Source: Zanthoxylum bungeanum (lineage: Eukaryota > Streptophyta > Magnoliopsida > Sapindales > Rutaceae). From it: 64,000 nucleotides of DNA. The stretch covers positions 310,001 through 374,000 of the forward strand of contig SKCR01025351.1 of assembly GCA_019454045.1 (NCBI GenBank). The letters are read 5' to 3'. The position numbers and the translations under genes are program-made. Below are positions 33,864-45,125 of the stretch, piece by piece. The notes beneath the pieces are model-generated. The model did not search any database. It was not told the DNA's origin and saw nothing but the letters and a program-made list of their open reading frames with translations. Position 1 is the stretch's first letter; each line of letters starts with the position of its first letter.

Positions 33864-34272
33864 GATACACAGTCATAGAACATTGATTTTCATAAAATAA
33901 CATGATAAAAAAAATGCAGGAAATAAAAAATACTTAAGTGAAGTCACCCACTGTCTCACCCATCTTCAAATGCAACCCAAGTGCAAACTCCACCAAAAAA
34001 AACTTCAGAAATCTTCACAGTCTGTTAAAACTCGCATGGATTTGGTGAAAAAATGGCGGGATAAGGAAACGATTGTGCATGCAAATGAGAAAAAGGTAGG
34101 TTTCGACTGGGGAAGGCAGAACTTGATTTGAGGACTTTATACTCATTTCAACTTCATCATTTTAGGCATTTTATGGACTTTTTTTGTAATTCACTTATTG
34201 GTCATTAAAACGATGCGTTTTCATTCAAGTAAAATGACAATAACAATATGACAGCATAACGATAGTTCACGT
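33864..34272. other. Intergenic, no gene seen
   Basis: A/T-rich sequence between the Reina-like element and the hAT element. I recognise no coding sequence. It ends with the first copy of the hAT 8-bp TSD (GTTCACGT, 34265-34272). Confidence 0.5.
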
Positions 34273-35062
34273 TAGGGGTGAGCACCGGTTTCGGTTCTAC
34301 CCGGAATCGATTGGAACCGGACCGGTTTTTCGGGTTTGGAACCGGAACCAGTTGTAATTGGTAGGTTCCGGTTCCAAAAATGAAGGAACCGATTTTATCC
34401 GGGTAGGTTCCGGTTCCAAAATGGTCGGAACCGGACCATGGAACCGGTTTATATGAACAATTAGAGATTTATATGAACATATAACCATACAAAGCATTTT
34501 ATAAGCACTGCAAATCAGTCCATGTCTCACCAGTGGTAATTCATAATTTTTTTTTCAAACAAGTATGTTTTGCATGATCCAAAATTATGCACGTGAAGAA
34601 TTGCTTACTTGATCAACATGCATTTTCTTCACAAATATCTTGAAATTATTTTCCACTAACAGATCCTCTGATAAACGAAGGTATGTCACCCCAATGTTTC
34701 ACAACTAGGAAACTTAATGCACTGATAACTTGCCTAATTGTAAATGAAAACAGAAAGGTAATGAAGCTGACGAGCATTAAAAGTCTAACACTTCATTGTC
34801 TTCGTTCTTGAGCTTCCGCACTCCGATTTGGTCCTCGTTTTTTCCTACGGACTCGTATCGGAATGTAGTTTTGATTAAAATATTTTAAAATAGGGTAATT
34901 CGGAACGGGATCGGAACCGGACCGGAACCGAATTGGAACAGAATAATAGGGTACCCTGTTTATTGGGTAGGTTCCGGTTCCACTTAGTACGGAACCGAAG
35001 TTTTGCGGGTAGGTTCCGGTTCCATGCGGAACCGGAACCGTAACCGATTTTGCTCACCCCTA
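34273..35062. mobile_element. Non-autonomous hAT element (790 bp), GGAACCGG-rich ends
   Basis: Terminal inverted repeats TAGGGGTGAGC...GCTCACCCCTA and a perfect 8-bp TSD GTTCACGT (34265-34272 and 35063-35070), diagnostic of hAT. Both ends are crowded with GGAACCGG / CCGGTTCC words, a subterminal array likely recognised by the transposase. No transposase ORF. A second member lies at 40610-41342 in the opposite orientation. Confidence 0.92.
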
Positions 35063-35419
35063 GTTCACGTCATTTCAATTTGGGTGACAAATAGTAAATT
35101 TTCATAACATCGGGTTAAAGACCGTACATTTTCAAACTTTTAGTGTAAGACTGCACATTGACAAATCATTGAGTGAAAAAATGATAATATCTCGTTTAGA
35201 AAATTATCTCTACACTACCTTTAATTTAGCAAATTATCTCTGCACCACATCCAATTGAACAAATTATTTCATTTTAAATTAATAAATATATTTTTAATTT
35301 TAAATGTATATATTTATAACTAAAATTTTAAGGCCCAATTCAAATTTTCACTAAAAATTTTAATTTTAATTTTTTAAGCATGAGAATATATTAATTTTTT
35401 TCAATACCCAGCTAGAGTT

Positions 35420-35885
35420 TTTGTTTTCCATAGTGCCAGACTGGCTCAAGCATATTGAGGATAGGGCCCACGAAGGCTTGATATATTAGGGTCGGATATG
35501 AGTTAATTTTCTATATCCGTTGGTTGGACGAGCCATGTGAATGAGTATTGAACGGGGGCCAGTATGTGTGTGTATATATATATATATATGTGTGTGTTTT
35601 GTATGATAGTGGTTACATATACTAAAATTATTATTATTTTTTTAATGTGATTGGAATTTTTACCATCCCTAATGTCAGGTTGACTAAAGCATGTTGAGAA
35701 TAGTAATACATATGAATGATAAAAATTCCCTTGTGGATGAGGCCCACAGAGGCGCGGTACATTAGGATGAGTGTATAATTTTTTTATACCGTTTAGTTGA
35801 ACGGCATATGAATAAGTATTGAACATGACTCGATACAATTTTATATTTTTTTTATGACAGTGGTGCACATATAATTTATTAAATT
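35420..35885. repeat. Degenerate direct duplication of about 220-260 bp
   Basis: Two diverged copies, about 35420-35630 and 35680-35885. They share AGGTTGACTAAAGCATGTTGAG / TGGCTCAAGCATATTGAG, GAGGCCCACAGAGGC / TAGGGCCCACGAAGGC, ATGAATAAGTATTGAAC, and a closing AGTGGTGCACATATA / AGTGGTTACATATA. A TA/TG microsatellite (35567-35598) lies in the first copy. Probably an old non-autonomous element; I see no terminal signature. Confidence 0.5.
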
Positions 35886-35926
35886 GGAGGTGATACAAAA
35901 ACCATTTCACTTTATAATATAAATTA

Positions 35927-36935
35927 GGCAAAAATGCAAAACTGACCCTCTAACTTTCACGTTTTTTCATTTCAGTCCTCTAACTTTCAGTTATGTCAAT
36001 TCAGTCCTCTAACTTTCAATTTTTGTCAATTCAGTCATCCGTTACAAATCTGTTACTGCTACCGTTATTGTTGTCAAAACGACGCCGTTTAACGGAGGAC
36101 TGAATTGACAAAAATTGAAAGTTAAAGGACTGAATTGACAAAACTGAAAGTTAGAGGACTAAAATGAAAAAAACGTGAAAGTTAGAGGACTGAATTGACC
36201 AAACTAATTTAATATTGTACTACTACTAATAATAATATAAATTGAAAACAAATTCCAACATTAGACAAGTAATTAGTGAGCTAAGTAACAACCCATTCAT
36301 TTTTTTAAAAAAAAAATTCGTATTCATTCAAGAAATAATGATCTGATGAAGGTCGGTCCTAAAAAGCATTATCTTCAACATTTTCGTGAGACATTAGAGA
36401 TTACTGTTCAATTACATTAAAATTATATTTATAAATTACATTGTCAAATCGAATATTAAAAATTAAAAAAATACATCATTTATCTTTGAAATGTAATCTC
36501 TAAAATTACATTTTGAAATGTAATTGTTGGAATATAATTTTTTTCTTGTTATCATTAAAATTATATTTATTAATTTTCTTAACAATTATAGCCTATTTTC
36601 TTTTTCTTTTACTATTTAAAAAATAAGAAAAAGAAAAATAATTTAATATGGCCTAAATTAAGGTATAAAAAATGCAAAACTAATCCTCTAACTTTCACGT
36701 TTTTTCATTTCAGTGCTCTAACTTTCAATTTTGTCAATTCAGTCCTCTAACTTTCAATTTTTGTCAATTCAGTCCTCCGTTAAACGGCGTCGTTTTGGCA
36801 GCAGTAACAGATTTGTAACGGAGAACTGAATTGACAAAAATTGAATGTTAGAGGACTGAATTGACAAAACTGAAAGTTAGAGGACTGAAATGAAAAAAAA
36901 CGTGAAAGTTAGAGGGTGAGTTTTGCATTTTTGCC
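35927..36935. mobile_element. Mutator-like foldback MITE (about 1 kb)
   Basis: The ends are inverted repeats GGCAAAAATGCAAAACT...AGTTTTGCATTTTTGCC, flanked by TATAAATTA (35918-35926) and AATAAATTA (36936-36944), a 9-bp TSD with one mismatch as for Mutator-type elements. Each end is itself a large palindrome built from CCTCTAACTTTCA / TCAATTCAGTCCTC words, with AAACGACGCCGTTTAACGG or its complement at the centre (about 36076 and 36778). No coding sequence. Confidence 0.8.
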
Positions 36936-37349
36936 AATAAATTAATAAGGCGATTCGAGATAAATGCCCTTATAAGGCATCATTATCTTAATACCATTAA
37001 CGATAAAGTAATTATGTAATATTCAATATAAATTCGAGGTGCTGTAATATTATTATCATCGTTGGCAGTGATCTACATTTTCCCTTAACCAGGTGTTTGG
37101 TGGACAATTTCCCTATATTTTATTATAAAAAACAACAAAATTATCGACCAAGCAAAACATTAATGGTATCCAAAAACCAACTGTTTCAAAGCTCACATAA
37201 TCACTTTCAAATAATGTGGCGTGACATGCACGTGTCAAAATGTGGCGTCAATTCCTCCTCTCTTACTTTTCCCTCCTCATCCCCTCCAATTTTCAGATAT
37301 CAGATTCCTCTTCTCTCTTTCTCTTGTTGGATCATCAGAATCTTCAACG
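36936..37349 (+). promoter_or_regulatory. Upstream region of the plastid-type gene, with a G-box
   Basis: A G-box core CACGTG lies at 37229-37234, about 116 bp before the ATG, within GACATGCACGTGTC. A pyrimidine-rich stretch (37253-37330) follows, as in plant core promoters and leaders. G-boxes bind bHLH and bZIP factors, many of them light-related. This would suit a plastid protein but is inference. No clear TATA box seen. Confidence 0.45.
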
Positions 37350-40300
37350 ATGATGGCCGAGGCTCGTGTTTTGTGTTTCTCTTCAATTCCATTCGTTTAT
37401 CGGCCGAGGGATACCAATTTGTTCCTCTTCACGTCCGTTTTGCATCCTCCTTCATCGCGTTTCCTTCGATTCACTGCCAAAGCTTCTGATCCCTTCAATT
37501 TCTTACCATGGGCCCACGGTGACAGCGGTACGCCGTTAATTTTCTATTTGGGGAGTTAATTTTGAGTTTTATATTAACGGAAATTGATGACATTTTCAAT
37601 TTTTTTTGTTTAATTTGATAGGAATCGAATGGGTTCAGGAGGAAAGAGTGACACTGTTTACAGCTGATGGGCTCATTCAGATTGGAGGTTCCATGGTCCC
37701 TAGACGTGTCACTTCTTCTACTTCTGATGTATGTGCCCCCATTTTTTATTTACAAAAAATATTCAATGGCTGTGTGGATGAAATTAAGGTATAATTTTGA
37801 TATAATTTCACTGAAAATAGAATAAAATTGTATAACACTTCTAATAGGTTATATCTGGAAAATGCGCTTGAAAATATGTGGCCAAAACCCAAAAGGTGAT
37901 TAGACTATCTGTATTCTCTAAGTTAATTTTATAGAGATTGCATCAAATATGCCATTACATTATTCATCATGGTAATTTTCAGTGCATTGGTTACGGATTT
38001 TATTTATTTATTTATTTATATATTTGAGGTATAACACAATTGGTAATTAAATCTCTTTCCCACCCGTGTGAGTGAGGTTACAACCCTTAGACCTATTTTT
38101 CAATCCAACAGGGTTTTGGCAAACTAAACTAACAAGTTCGAACCCATGCAACGAGTTTTTTGTTGATTGCTTATTAATTTCAATTGAAGTTTATGTTCAA
38201 GTTTCTTCCAATTATTCCTCCTGTTTTTCTCCTTTGTTTGATTGGAAATTGTTTGTTGGACTCATGTATGGATTTTAATGAATGGGTAAGAGCTGGTTCT
38301 AGACGTGCATAGCTTCTTGGATTATACTCTTGTTATGGAATATACTGTTACTGAAATGAAAATATGTGAACTTTCTAACAGAAGAAGCTTGGTAGGTCAA
38401 AGTCCTCGCAAAGATTTCAACGGTTTCAAGAGAGTGATTACATGGATCCAAACCAAAGACTATGTCTAGGTGCTCTCTTTGATATAGCGGCAACGAATGT
38501 AAGCTGTCTTTGTACTTCTAATGTAATCCAATTTTTAAGAATATAAGCTGTCTTATGGGTTTTTATTTTGTTATTTTAGGGACTTGATATGGGCAGAAGG
38601 CTTTGTATAGTTGGGTTTTGCCGTTCCATAGAGATGTTAAGTGATGTTGTGGAAGATACAATTTTAGAGCATGGTGGGGAGGTATGACATATTATATTAA
38701 TTTTAACTTTCTTAGTGATATTGGAGTTCTTGTTGGAGTTGATGCTCGAGCGCCAATCTTCGTATTTGTAATACGGATTATAAGTACGAACAACGACATT
38801 TTTCATTTCATTATTTATTATTTATTATATGGTACCACCCATTGTCTTTTACGTACATTATTAATCAAAATTGTTAGATTAAATCTAAAAGTGTTTAGAT
38901 AAATATATAAGAAAGATAAAGAATTTATCGTAGTGACATAGTTACAATTAGTTATAATTGACATTAAGAAATGTCATTATTTGATATATTCTCAAATAGA
39001 ATTCCTAGTCGATGATTTACTTACTCGGGTCGGTCAATAAATTCGCGAGGCTAGTACATGTATATCGGGATATAGGCTTGACCATAGTTCGGTTCCGAAT
39101 CGTGAACGGAATCGGGTCAGGACCGGAACCAAATCGGTCACCGGTTCGGCGGTTCCGAATCAAACCGGAACTGCCAGAGAACTGGTTTGGTTCCGATTCT
39201 CCAAAATTGACGAACCGAACCTCGAACCGAACCAGAACTAACGGTTGAACTGAACCGAAACCGAATCGATGAACCGAACCACAAGAACTAAATCGACGAA
39301 CTGAACCATTCCAAATTTTTTCTATTATTCTATAACTATAAATACTTCATATTTCAATTCATTTTTTCACATTTCAAGTTTCCAACAATTTATTCTATTT
39401 AATATTTCCATATTCTCATACAAACTAATTCTCAATCAATGTTTAAAAATACGTGGCGGCGCCTTGAGGCGGCCGACCATGGAGGCGCGAGGCGGGCGCC
39501 TCGAGGCGGCGAGGCGGGCGCCTCGATCCGAAAATGAAGTTTTTGATATTATTCAATCTCTATATAGAAAAAATTTACATCCAATTCAATTCTTAATCAC
39601 TGATTTTACCCAAATCAAAAATCATAATACCCAAATCTATAGATTATATGCGAACTTTATATAATAACATTACATTACATTCAACAAACAAACAGAAGGA
39701 AACAACATGTTTATATCTTTTAGGTGTTAACTAGCTCTATAATATATTTTTTTTGTTTGAATAAAGCTTTATAATATTTGAAATATCTTTTACTTGATGA
39801 AGAATAATATTATAAGCAGAACAAGTTACCACAAACGCTGCCATCGCCGTCACCGTCGCCGAGATCAGAAAAGTCACCGAGAGGCTGAGAGAGAGAGTAG
39901 AGGAGGCCGAGAGAGAGAGAGAGAGCAGTATAGGCCGAGAGAGAGAGAGAGAGAGCAGAGGAGTCGAGAGAGAGAATACAAAAATCCTAAAATCAATTTT
40001 CTTTTTTTATAATGTAAATGAAACGACGACGTTTTGAAATCCCCAAAACGCCGTCGTTTCATTTAAAAAATTTTAAAATTAAAAAAAAAAACAAGTTTCG
40101 CGTGAGGCGGCCGCCTCACCCCGATTTGGCGTGAGGCGGTCTGAGACGGCCGCCTCACAAGCATTGAGCTGCAGCCTCATAAAAACCGAATTAGGCGGCC
40201 GCCTCGACGCGCCGTCACCGCGAGGCGGCCGCCTCGACCGAATTTTTAAACACTGTTCTCAATTTCAGTTTCAATTTCAACTTCTTTGTTATTTTGGAGT

Positions 40301-43300
40301 AGATGATTAGGAATTAAATTCAATTTCAATTGCAATTGATATATAGTGAGTTGTAATTATGTATACAATAAAATAAATTTTGTCAAATCCAAAATTTTGT
40401 CAAATCCTTAGACCTAGAAGTTAGACCCAGTTCCGGAGGAACTGGAACTGAACCGAGCCGTACACTGTACGGTTCGGTTTTGATTCCTCATTCGGTAGGA
40501 ATCGAAACCGTCGGTTGGATTCCGATTCGGTTTCGGAATTGAACCGCGGTCAAGGTATCAGGATATGAACAATTTTTCTTATAAGTGCTATATCCTTGAC
40601 TATGAATGTTAGGGGTGAGCAAAATCGGTTTCGGTTTCGGTTCCGCGTGGAACCGGAACCTACCCAATTAAATATGGTATCCTATTAATAGTTTCCAACT
40701 CGGTTCCGCGTGTAACCGAAACCTACCTAATTAAATATGGTACTCTATTAATCGGTTCCAATTCAGTTCCGCGTGGAACCGGAACCTACCCAATTAAATA
40801 GGGTATCATATTAATCGGTTTCGGTCCGGTTCTGATTTACCTTATTTATTTTTTATTGTCAACCTTTGAAAATACAATTATTTCTCACACTTGAATATTA
40901 CATAATATTCTTGGCAACTGTCCATACAGAAATAAAACAATAAATAACACTGCATATTGCAAAATATTTTCGACTCAATACATAATATTTTTGTAGGAAG
41001 TGCTTGGGTTTAAATTGGGTTATGTAATTGGGTTTTAATTAGGTTATGAAATTGGGTTTAAATTGAGTTTTAATTTGGGTTATGAAATTGGGTTTTAAAA
41101 CTGGTTATGAAATTAGGTTTAAATTGAGCTTTAATTTTAGTTATGAAATTGGGTTTAAATTGGACTTTAATTTGGTTCTGAAATTGGTTCTAAATTCGGT
41201 TCCCAAAACAGGTTCCGGTCCGGTTGCGACTGTTTAGATTCGATTCTTTCATTTTGGAACCGGAACCGGTCCGGTTCCAAACCCGAAAAACTGATCCAGT
41301 TTCAACCGGTTCCGGTTCTCCCGGAACCGGTGCTCACCCCTAACGAATGTCATCAACCATCATACTCTTCAAAAGAGTCAGAGTTAGAATCACAATTCTA
41401 AATGATATAAATCGCTCTACAATATATTCAAGTGTATGAGAATCTAGTCTATGAATCAGATTGCATCTAATATACAAGTAGACGAATTAGTCTCATTTAT
41501 TTTATCTAAACACGATAAAATAAATGAGACATAAGCAAAATAGTTTTCATAAACATTAAACACTAAGTAGATCATGAATTTTTAATCTAGATAGTGTCTC
41601 CCACTGCTTTATATATTTCCACTATTTCTCTAGTGGAAATCTGAGTGTAACTATTTAAAGTCTACAGTGGAAGAAGGAACCTATTGAACTTACTCCGGCC
41701 ACACAATATGGACGATATTGGCCATCGTAATCCAGTAAGCAAATAACAGTTTGTCAATCACATCCTATATGAATTATGGGTTTGGTCTTGAATCATTTCT
41801 TATATATCCTTACAGTTTGGACGATATTGGATAAGGCGTATTCTATGCTATACTTGTCAATAACAAACACAAGCTATTAGTTAGTATACCCTCACAATTT
41901 GGACGATATTGGGCAACTACGTTTCACTTATTTTGCCTAATCAAATGTTTAACCGAAATAGCCTTAGTGTTCATTGGTTATACGGTATAACTTATACCCT
42001 CATAATTTGAATGATATTAGGCACAACAAACAAGAACCCATCTAACTTCGTATTGACAAGACGGACAATTCAATATGTTAACAAATATAATTAATACTAC
42101 CGCCAAATTATGAGAGATTTTTAATAAAACAGTCCACATCATATGTAGACAACTTCATTTTTTGTAAGTTGGTTTTCCAATAAATTAGTTCTACTAAGGA
42201 AACTACAACCAACCTCAAATGATGCTCCATTGTTTTTTCCGACAAGGCGGTACCAAGACATGAAAACCATAATTAATTTGCATGCATAACATTTGTAAAT
42301 GCAAATCATGCATATCTGACAATTATAATATGCATCTCACATCATCACATCTCATGATAGGTTAATTTATATATGAATTAATTTAAACCATGCATATCAT
42401 AATAATCAAGTATATACATTTATATCAATCATAAATTATCATATATATGATCAATGAGTGTAGTTCAAGGTACATACCCGCTTTGATACCATGTTTTTTG
42501 AGGGCAAAATCAACCTTTTATAATTGTTTTGGTCCGAACCAGCGAGCCGTTATTATATACCGGTTTGCCTGTTCGTATTTTTCCTTTAGCTGTGCACCAA
42601 CATCGAATATCGGTGTTGGAGTGTGCAATAAAAACGAGATTTTTTCAAAAACGACTTTTCAAAAATCCACCGAGGTTCGGCGAAGACACTCTTCGGTCAA
42701 CTGTAGTTTTGCGAAATCAACTTTGATATGCTGTGGAGTTCGGTCGACTGAACTTTACAGAATCTTAGGCAACCTTTGGCATTTGCTTTCCAATTCAAGA
42801 CTACAACACCTTGGGAGCATTTCCCACGCACTACCAAGCGTATTTAGGGTCATATAGCTACTAACGTTAATCAATTAACCCAATAAAACACTTTAATCAA
42901 CAATAAATTCAACATTTGAATATAATCAACAATATACACAATTTATGCTTTACTTGAAATTCGTGGCACCAAAGAAAAGAGTCCCTAGGCTACCATTTTA
43001 GAGTCATTTAACCACCTTTGAATGGTTTAGAATTGTTCTTGAGTCATCCATTTGTGGGACTGACACACTAACCAAGCAATGATCTAACCATTAGATATGC
43101 ATTTTCTTAGCATAATCACATCAGAGTTATAGTACAGGATGATGTTTGCAGACTGCTATAGAGCAAAACCATGAAACAAACTTGATTGAGATTTTGTTGC
43201 TTTAATACACTCTCGTATAAATCTGAGAGTGGCCATAAAAGTCAGATACACTATTAGTAAATAATATATAAGCACAGACATTTTGAGTTCCTGAAGTAGC

Positions 43301-43684
43301 TAGCTTCACAACTTTTTATGATTCTCTTCTTTTAGTTTAGTATTTGCAGCACGGGCAAGTAAATGTTTAGGTTAATGGAAATTGCAACACTGATGGCGAA
43401 CTTCTGGTTCAGTTTTAACTCAATGGTGAAGTGTGTAGCATGTATGTTCTTTTAAATTTGAGCTTTCACGCCATTGCCATAATGTTAAAAACATATGCAT
43501 CTTTGTTCAGGTTGTCGCTGCGGAGAAAGCAAGCAAAGGTGATTTGCATGAAAAGCTAACTATGACAGTTGCAGTTCCATATCTTTGGGGGGTTCCTCCT
43601 GCCTCCGATACACTTCACCTTGCTGTTCGGAGCGGGGGAGGGATTGTGGAGAAAGTTTATTGGCAATGGGATATTTGTAAATAA
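37350..43684 (+). CDS. Conserved plant protein of unknown function, probably plastid-targeted (5 exons, 225 residues)
   Basis: Exons: 37350-37527, 37622-37728, 38382-38498, 38580-38681, 43511-43684. All four introns are GT...AG, and the joined 678 bases stay in frame to TAA at 43682-43684. The start is the first of two adjacent ATGs (37350, 37353). Residues 1-50 are Ser/Arg/Phe-rich with few acids (ARVLCFSSIPFVYRPRD, SSRFLRFTAKASD), as in chloroplast transit peptides. The mature part holds GIEWVQEERVTLFTADGL, a Lys/Arg-rich linker in exon 3, LCLGALFDIAATNGLDMGRR, CRSIEMLSDVVEDTILEHGG, LTMTVAVPYLWGVPPASDTL and a C-terminus GGGIVEKVYWQWDICK. No transmembrane segment or familiar catalytic motif is visible. 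The exon sequences look like a conserved plant family, but I cannot name it. Intron 4 is 4829 bp and full of transposons, yet coding sequence and splice sites are intact, so the gene is probably expressed. Confidence 0.85.
38020..38150 (+). mobile_element. Possible SINE remnant in intron 2
   Basis: TATAACACAATTGGTAATTA, then CCCACCCGTGTGAGTGAGGT and TACAACCCTTAGACC, resembles the tRNA-derived head of plant SINEs (A-box- and B-box-like parts). A second TTCGAACCCATGC lies at 38140-38152. There are no clear ends or TSD. Confidence 0.3.
39073..40557. mobile_element. Non-autonomous hAT element carrying another hAT element
   Basis: Ends TAGGCTTGACC...GGTCAAGGTA, 8-bp flanks TCGGGATA (39065-39072) and TCAGGATA (40558-40565) with one mismatch. 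The subterminal parts are full of GGTTCCG / CGGAACC words. Without the nested insertion (39437-40255 plus one TSD copy) it is about 660 bp. No transposase. Confidence 0.75.
39437..40255. mobile_element. Nested GC-rich hAT-type MITE (819 bp)
   Basis: Terminal inverted repeats CAATGTTTAAAAAT...ATTTTTAAACACTG, flanked by a perfect 8-bp TSD TTCTCAAT (39429-39436 and 40256-40263). Subterminal zones are extremely GC-rich, built of GAGGCGGCCGCCTC-type words. The middle has a long GA microsatellite (39885-39975) and an inverted pair AAACGACG...CGTCGTTT at about 40020-40061. No transposase. Confidence 0.9.
40610..41342. mobile_element. Non-autonomous hAT element, second member of the TAGGGGTGAGC family
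   Basis: Ends TAGGGGTGAGC...GCTCACCCCTA, 8-bp flanks ATGAATGT (40602-40609) and ACGAATGT (41343-41350) with one C/T difference. The right end in reverse complement matches the left end of the element at 34273. The middle (about 40998-41195) is a short tandem of GGGTTATGAAATTGGGTTT-like units. Confidence 0.9.
41351..42910 (-). mobile_element. Copia-like LTR and leader fragment with a Met-tRNA-type primer site
   Basis: A primer-binding site TGGTATCAAAGCGGG (minus strand, 42477-42491) directly adjoins an LTR that on the plus strand begins TGTTTTTTGAGG at 42492. The LTR's far end is unclear, perhaps near 42906. The leader side (41351-42476) has four copies of ACAATTTGGACGATATTGG or variants at about 41702, 41810, 41905 and 42000. 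No gag or pol is present. Confidence 0.55.
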
Positions 43685-44130
43685 TTATCAAATTCTTTTA
43701 GTTGTCATCAGTACATTTTGTACATAAACGGTTAGTATTCCCAATGTATAAAATTATTCCTAATGTAAGTATATATTCTGATTATTCAAGATTTGGTGTT
43801 ACTGGAAATGTTCCATGGTTAATATTTTGCTGTGTGTTTTTTCCATGGCATGAAAATAAACGACAACGGCCTTATAAGTCCACTATCTAAAGGTTTTTTC
43901 TTCTTCTTTTACTTCTTTGAACAGGTTGGTTAATCATCAAACATGTAAAAATTTGTTTTTACAATGTTCTCTATGATTTCTATTTCGTTGTATAATTTCT
44001 TAGGTAGTTTTTATTTGAGTAGTTGTTTGTATTAAGAAAGACCAGAGATTTTCAAAATACATACAATGATAAAGTGGAGAAGAATGGAGAGAGCAAATAT
44101 GAGACAACAGTATAAACAATATTTTTTTTA
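43685..44130. other. Region after the gene; no other gene seen
   Basis: The presumed 3' UTR of the 37350-43684 gene, then AT-rich sequence. No clear single poly(A) signal can be assigned. Nothing else is recognised. Confidence 0.5.
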
Positions 44131-45125
44131 GAGAAATGATATTCTTACTCCTTATTTTACTTAAAGAAACCCAGAACGACAGTGATGGTTGCGTTTTGAC
44201 TTAAAAAATTCTATCTCTAGTTTCTATTGTCCCGTTAGCCAAACAAACCCATCCAACTCATATTTACCCTAATACCCAAATTAGCTTCACCAAATTCAAT
44301 TTTAACGGGAACTTGCTCTGCGCTCGTCGTAAACCCGCCAACGAAGGTATGGGCTTTTCTTTTCTTTCCTTCATTTTTCATTGTTAAGAACTCTAATGAA
44401 AGTTGCAGTTGTATGATTAGCAACAGCCTTTGCATGCATAGTGCGTTTGTTTGTTTAGAGCACATATAGCTAATTTGGGGTTTGATTAGGGTTTCTAATT
44501 GTATTTTGGGTGTTTTAAATATATGTATTTTGGAGATTATGGTCTTCAATGTCTTGAGCTGTATAAATAAAGTTCTTAAAGGATTTAAGGTACTGTTTGA
44601 GGCTTTTCTTGGTGATTTCTGTTAAAATGTTGGGAAATGTTATTGTTTTGTGGAGTGGAAAGAGGAGTTTGTTTCACAGGAGCGTGGCAAACGTGTGGTT
44701 CACTACTTTTTGAAGGATTCTATCGGGGAATCCATTCTGGTTGTTGTGGGAAATGAGAGAAGTGTTAGACACATGTTTTATGTTGTTGCAGAGGAGTTTG
44801 TGTGAGTTTATGGTGCTGAAAATTCCATCCATGCTGGTTATAAATAGAGGTCACGAAGAGAAGTTGTTGATTGGTTAACATCTATGCTATCCAATCAGCA
44901 TCTTCAGGGAGATCGGTCCAGTATGTATAAGTCCTTTTGTTCTTTGCAATAGTTCATTTCAATTCATGCGCTGAACATATGTAAAGCTCATGGTGAGTCA
45001 GAGGTAACTCTACAACCTCACGAATTTCCGATAAAGTATATGCTGTTTCTGGATCTCCAACTCAGCATCCATCTGGTGTTACGAATTTTCGAGAAAGTAT
45101 CACGAATTTCCGAGAAAATTCCTTG
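44131..45125 (+). pseudogene. Gene fragment, plus-strand arm, frameshifted
   Basis: The coding exon starts ATGTTGGGAAATG at 44626. A one-base loss shifts the frame soon after; past it, one reads RSVRHMFYVVAEEF with the same wording as the other arm. This copy extends beyond the arm: RSRREVVDWLTSMLSNQHLQ (about 44856-44915), then an intron-like gap. I recall the segment WKKxFVSxxRGxRVVHYxLKD as coming from a conserved plant protein, but I cannot name the family. Confidence 0.6.

Larger units (their letters stand above)
38682..43510 (+). other. Intron 4, 4.8 kb, filled with transposons
   Basis: The intron starts GTATGACATA and ends TTTGTTCAG. Inside are two hAT elements (39073-40557, itself carrying a nested one, and 40610-41342) and a Copia-like LTR fragment (41351 to about 42910). 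The last 600 bp (42910-43510) look single-copy. The other introns are 94, 653 and 81 bp, so this one grew by insertion. Confidence 0.85.

Noticed and set aside
38140..38152. tRNA gene candidate from a GTTCGAACCC B-box-like word
   Set aside because: No cloverleaf, A box or anticodon arm around it; at best a SINE remnant. The GTTCGAACG words in the LTR minisatellites also fail.
39794..40012. 72-codon Arg/Glu-rich ORF resembling an SR-type protein
   Set aside because: It is the GA microsatellite of a MITE read in one frame; the opposite strand gives a Ser/Leu-rich frame of the same origin.
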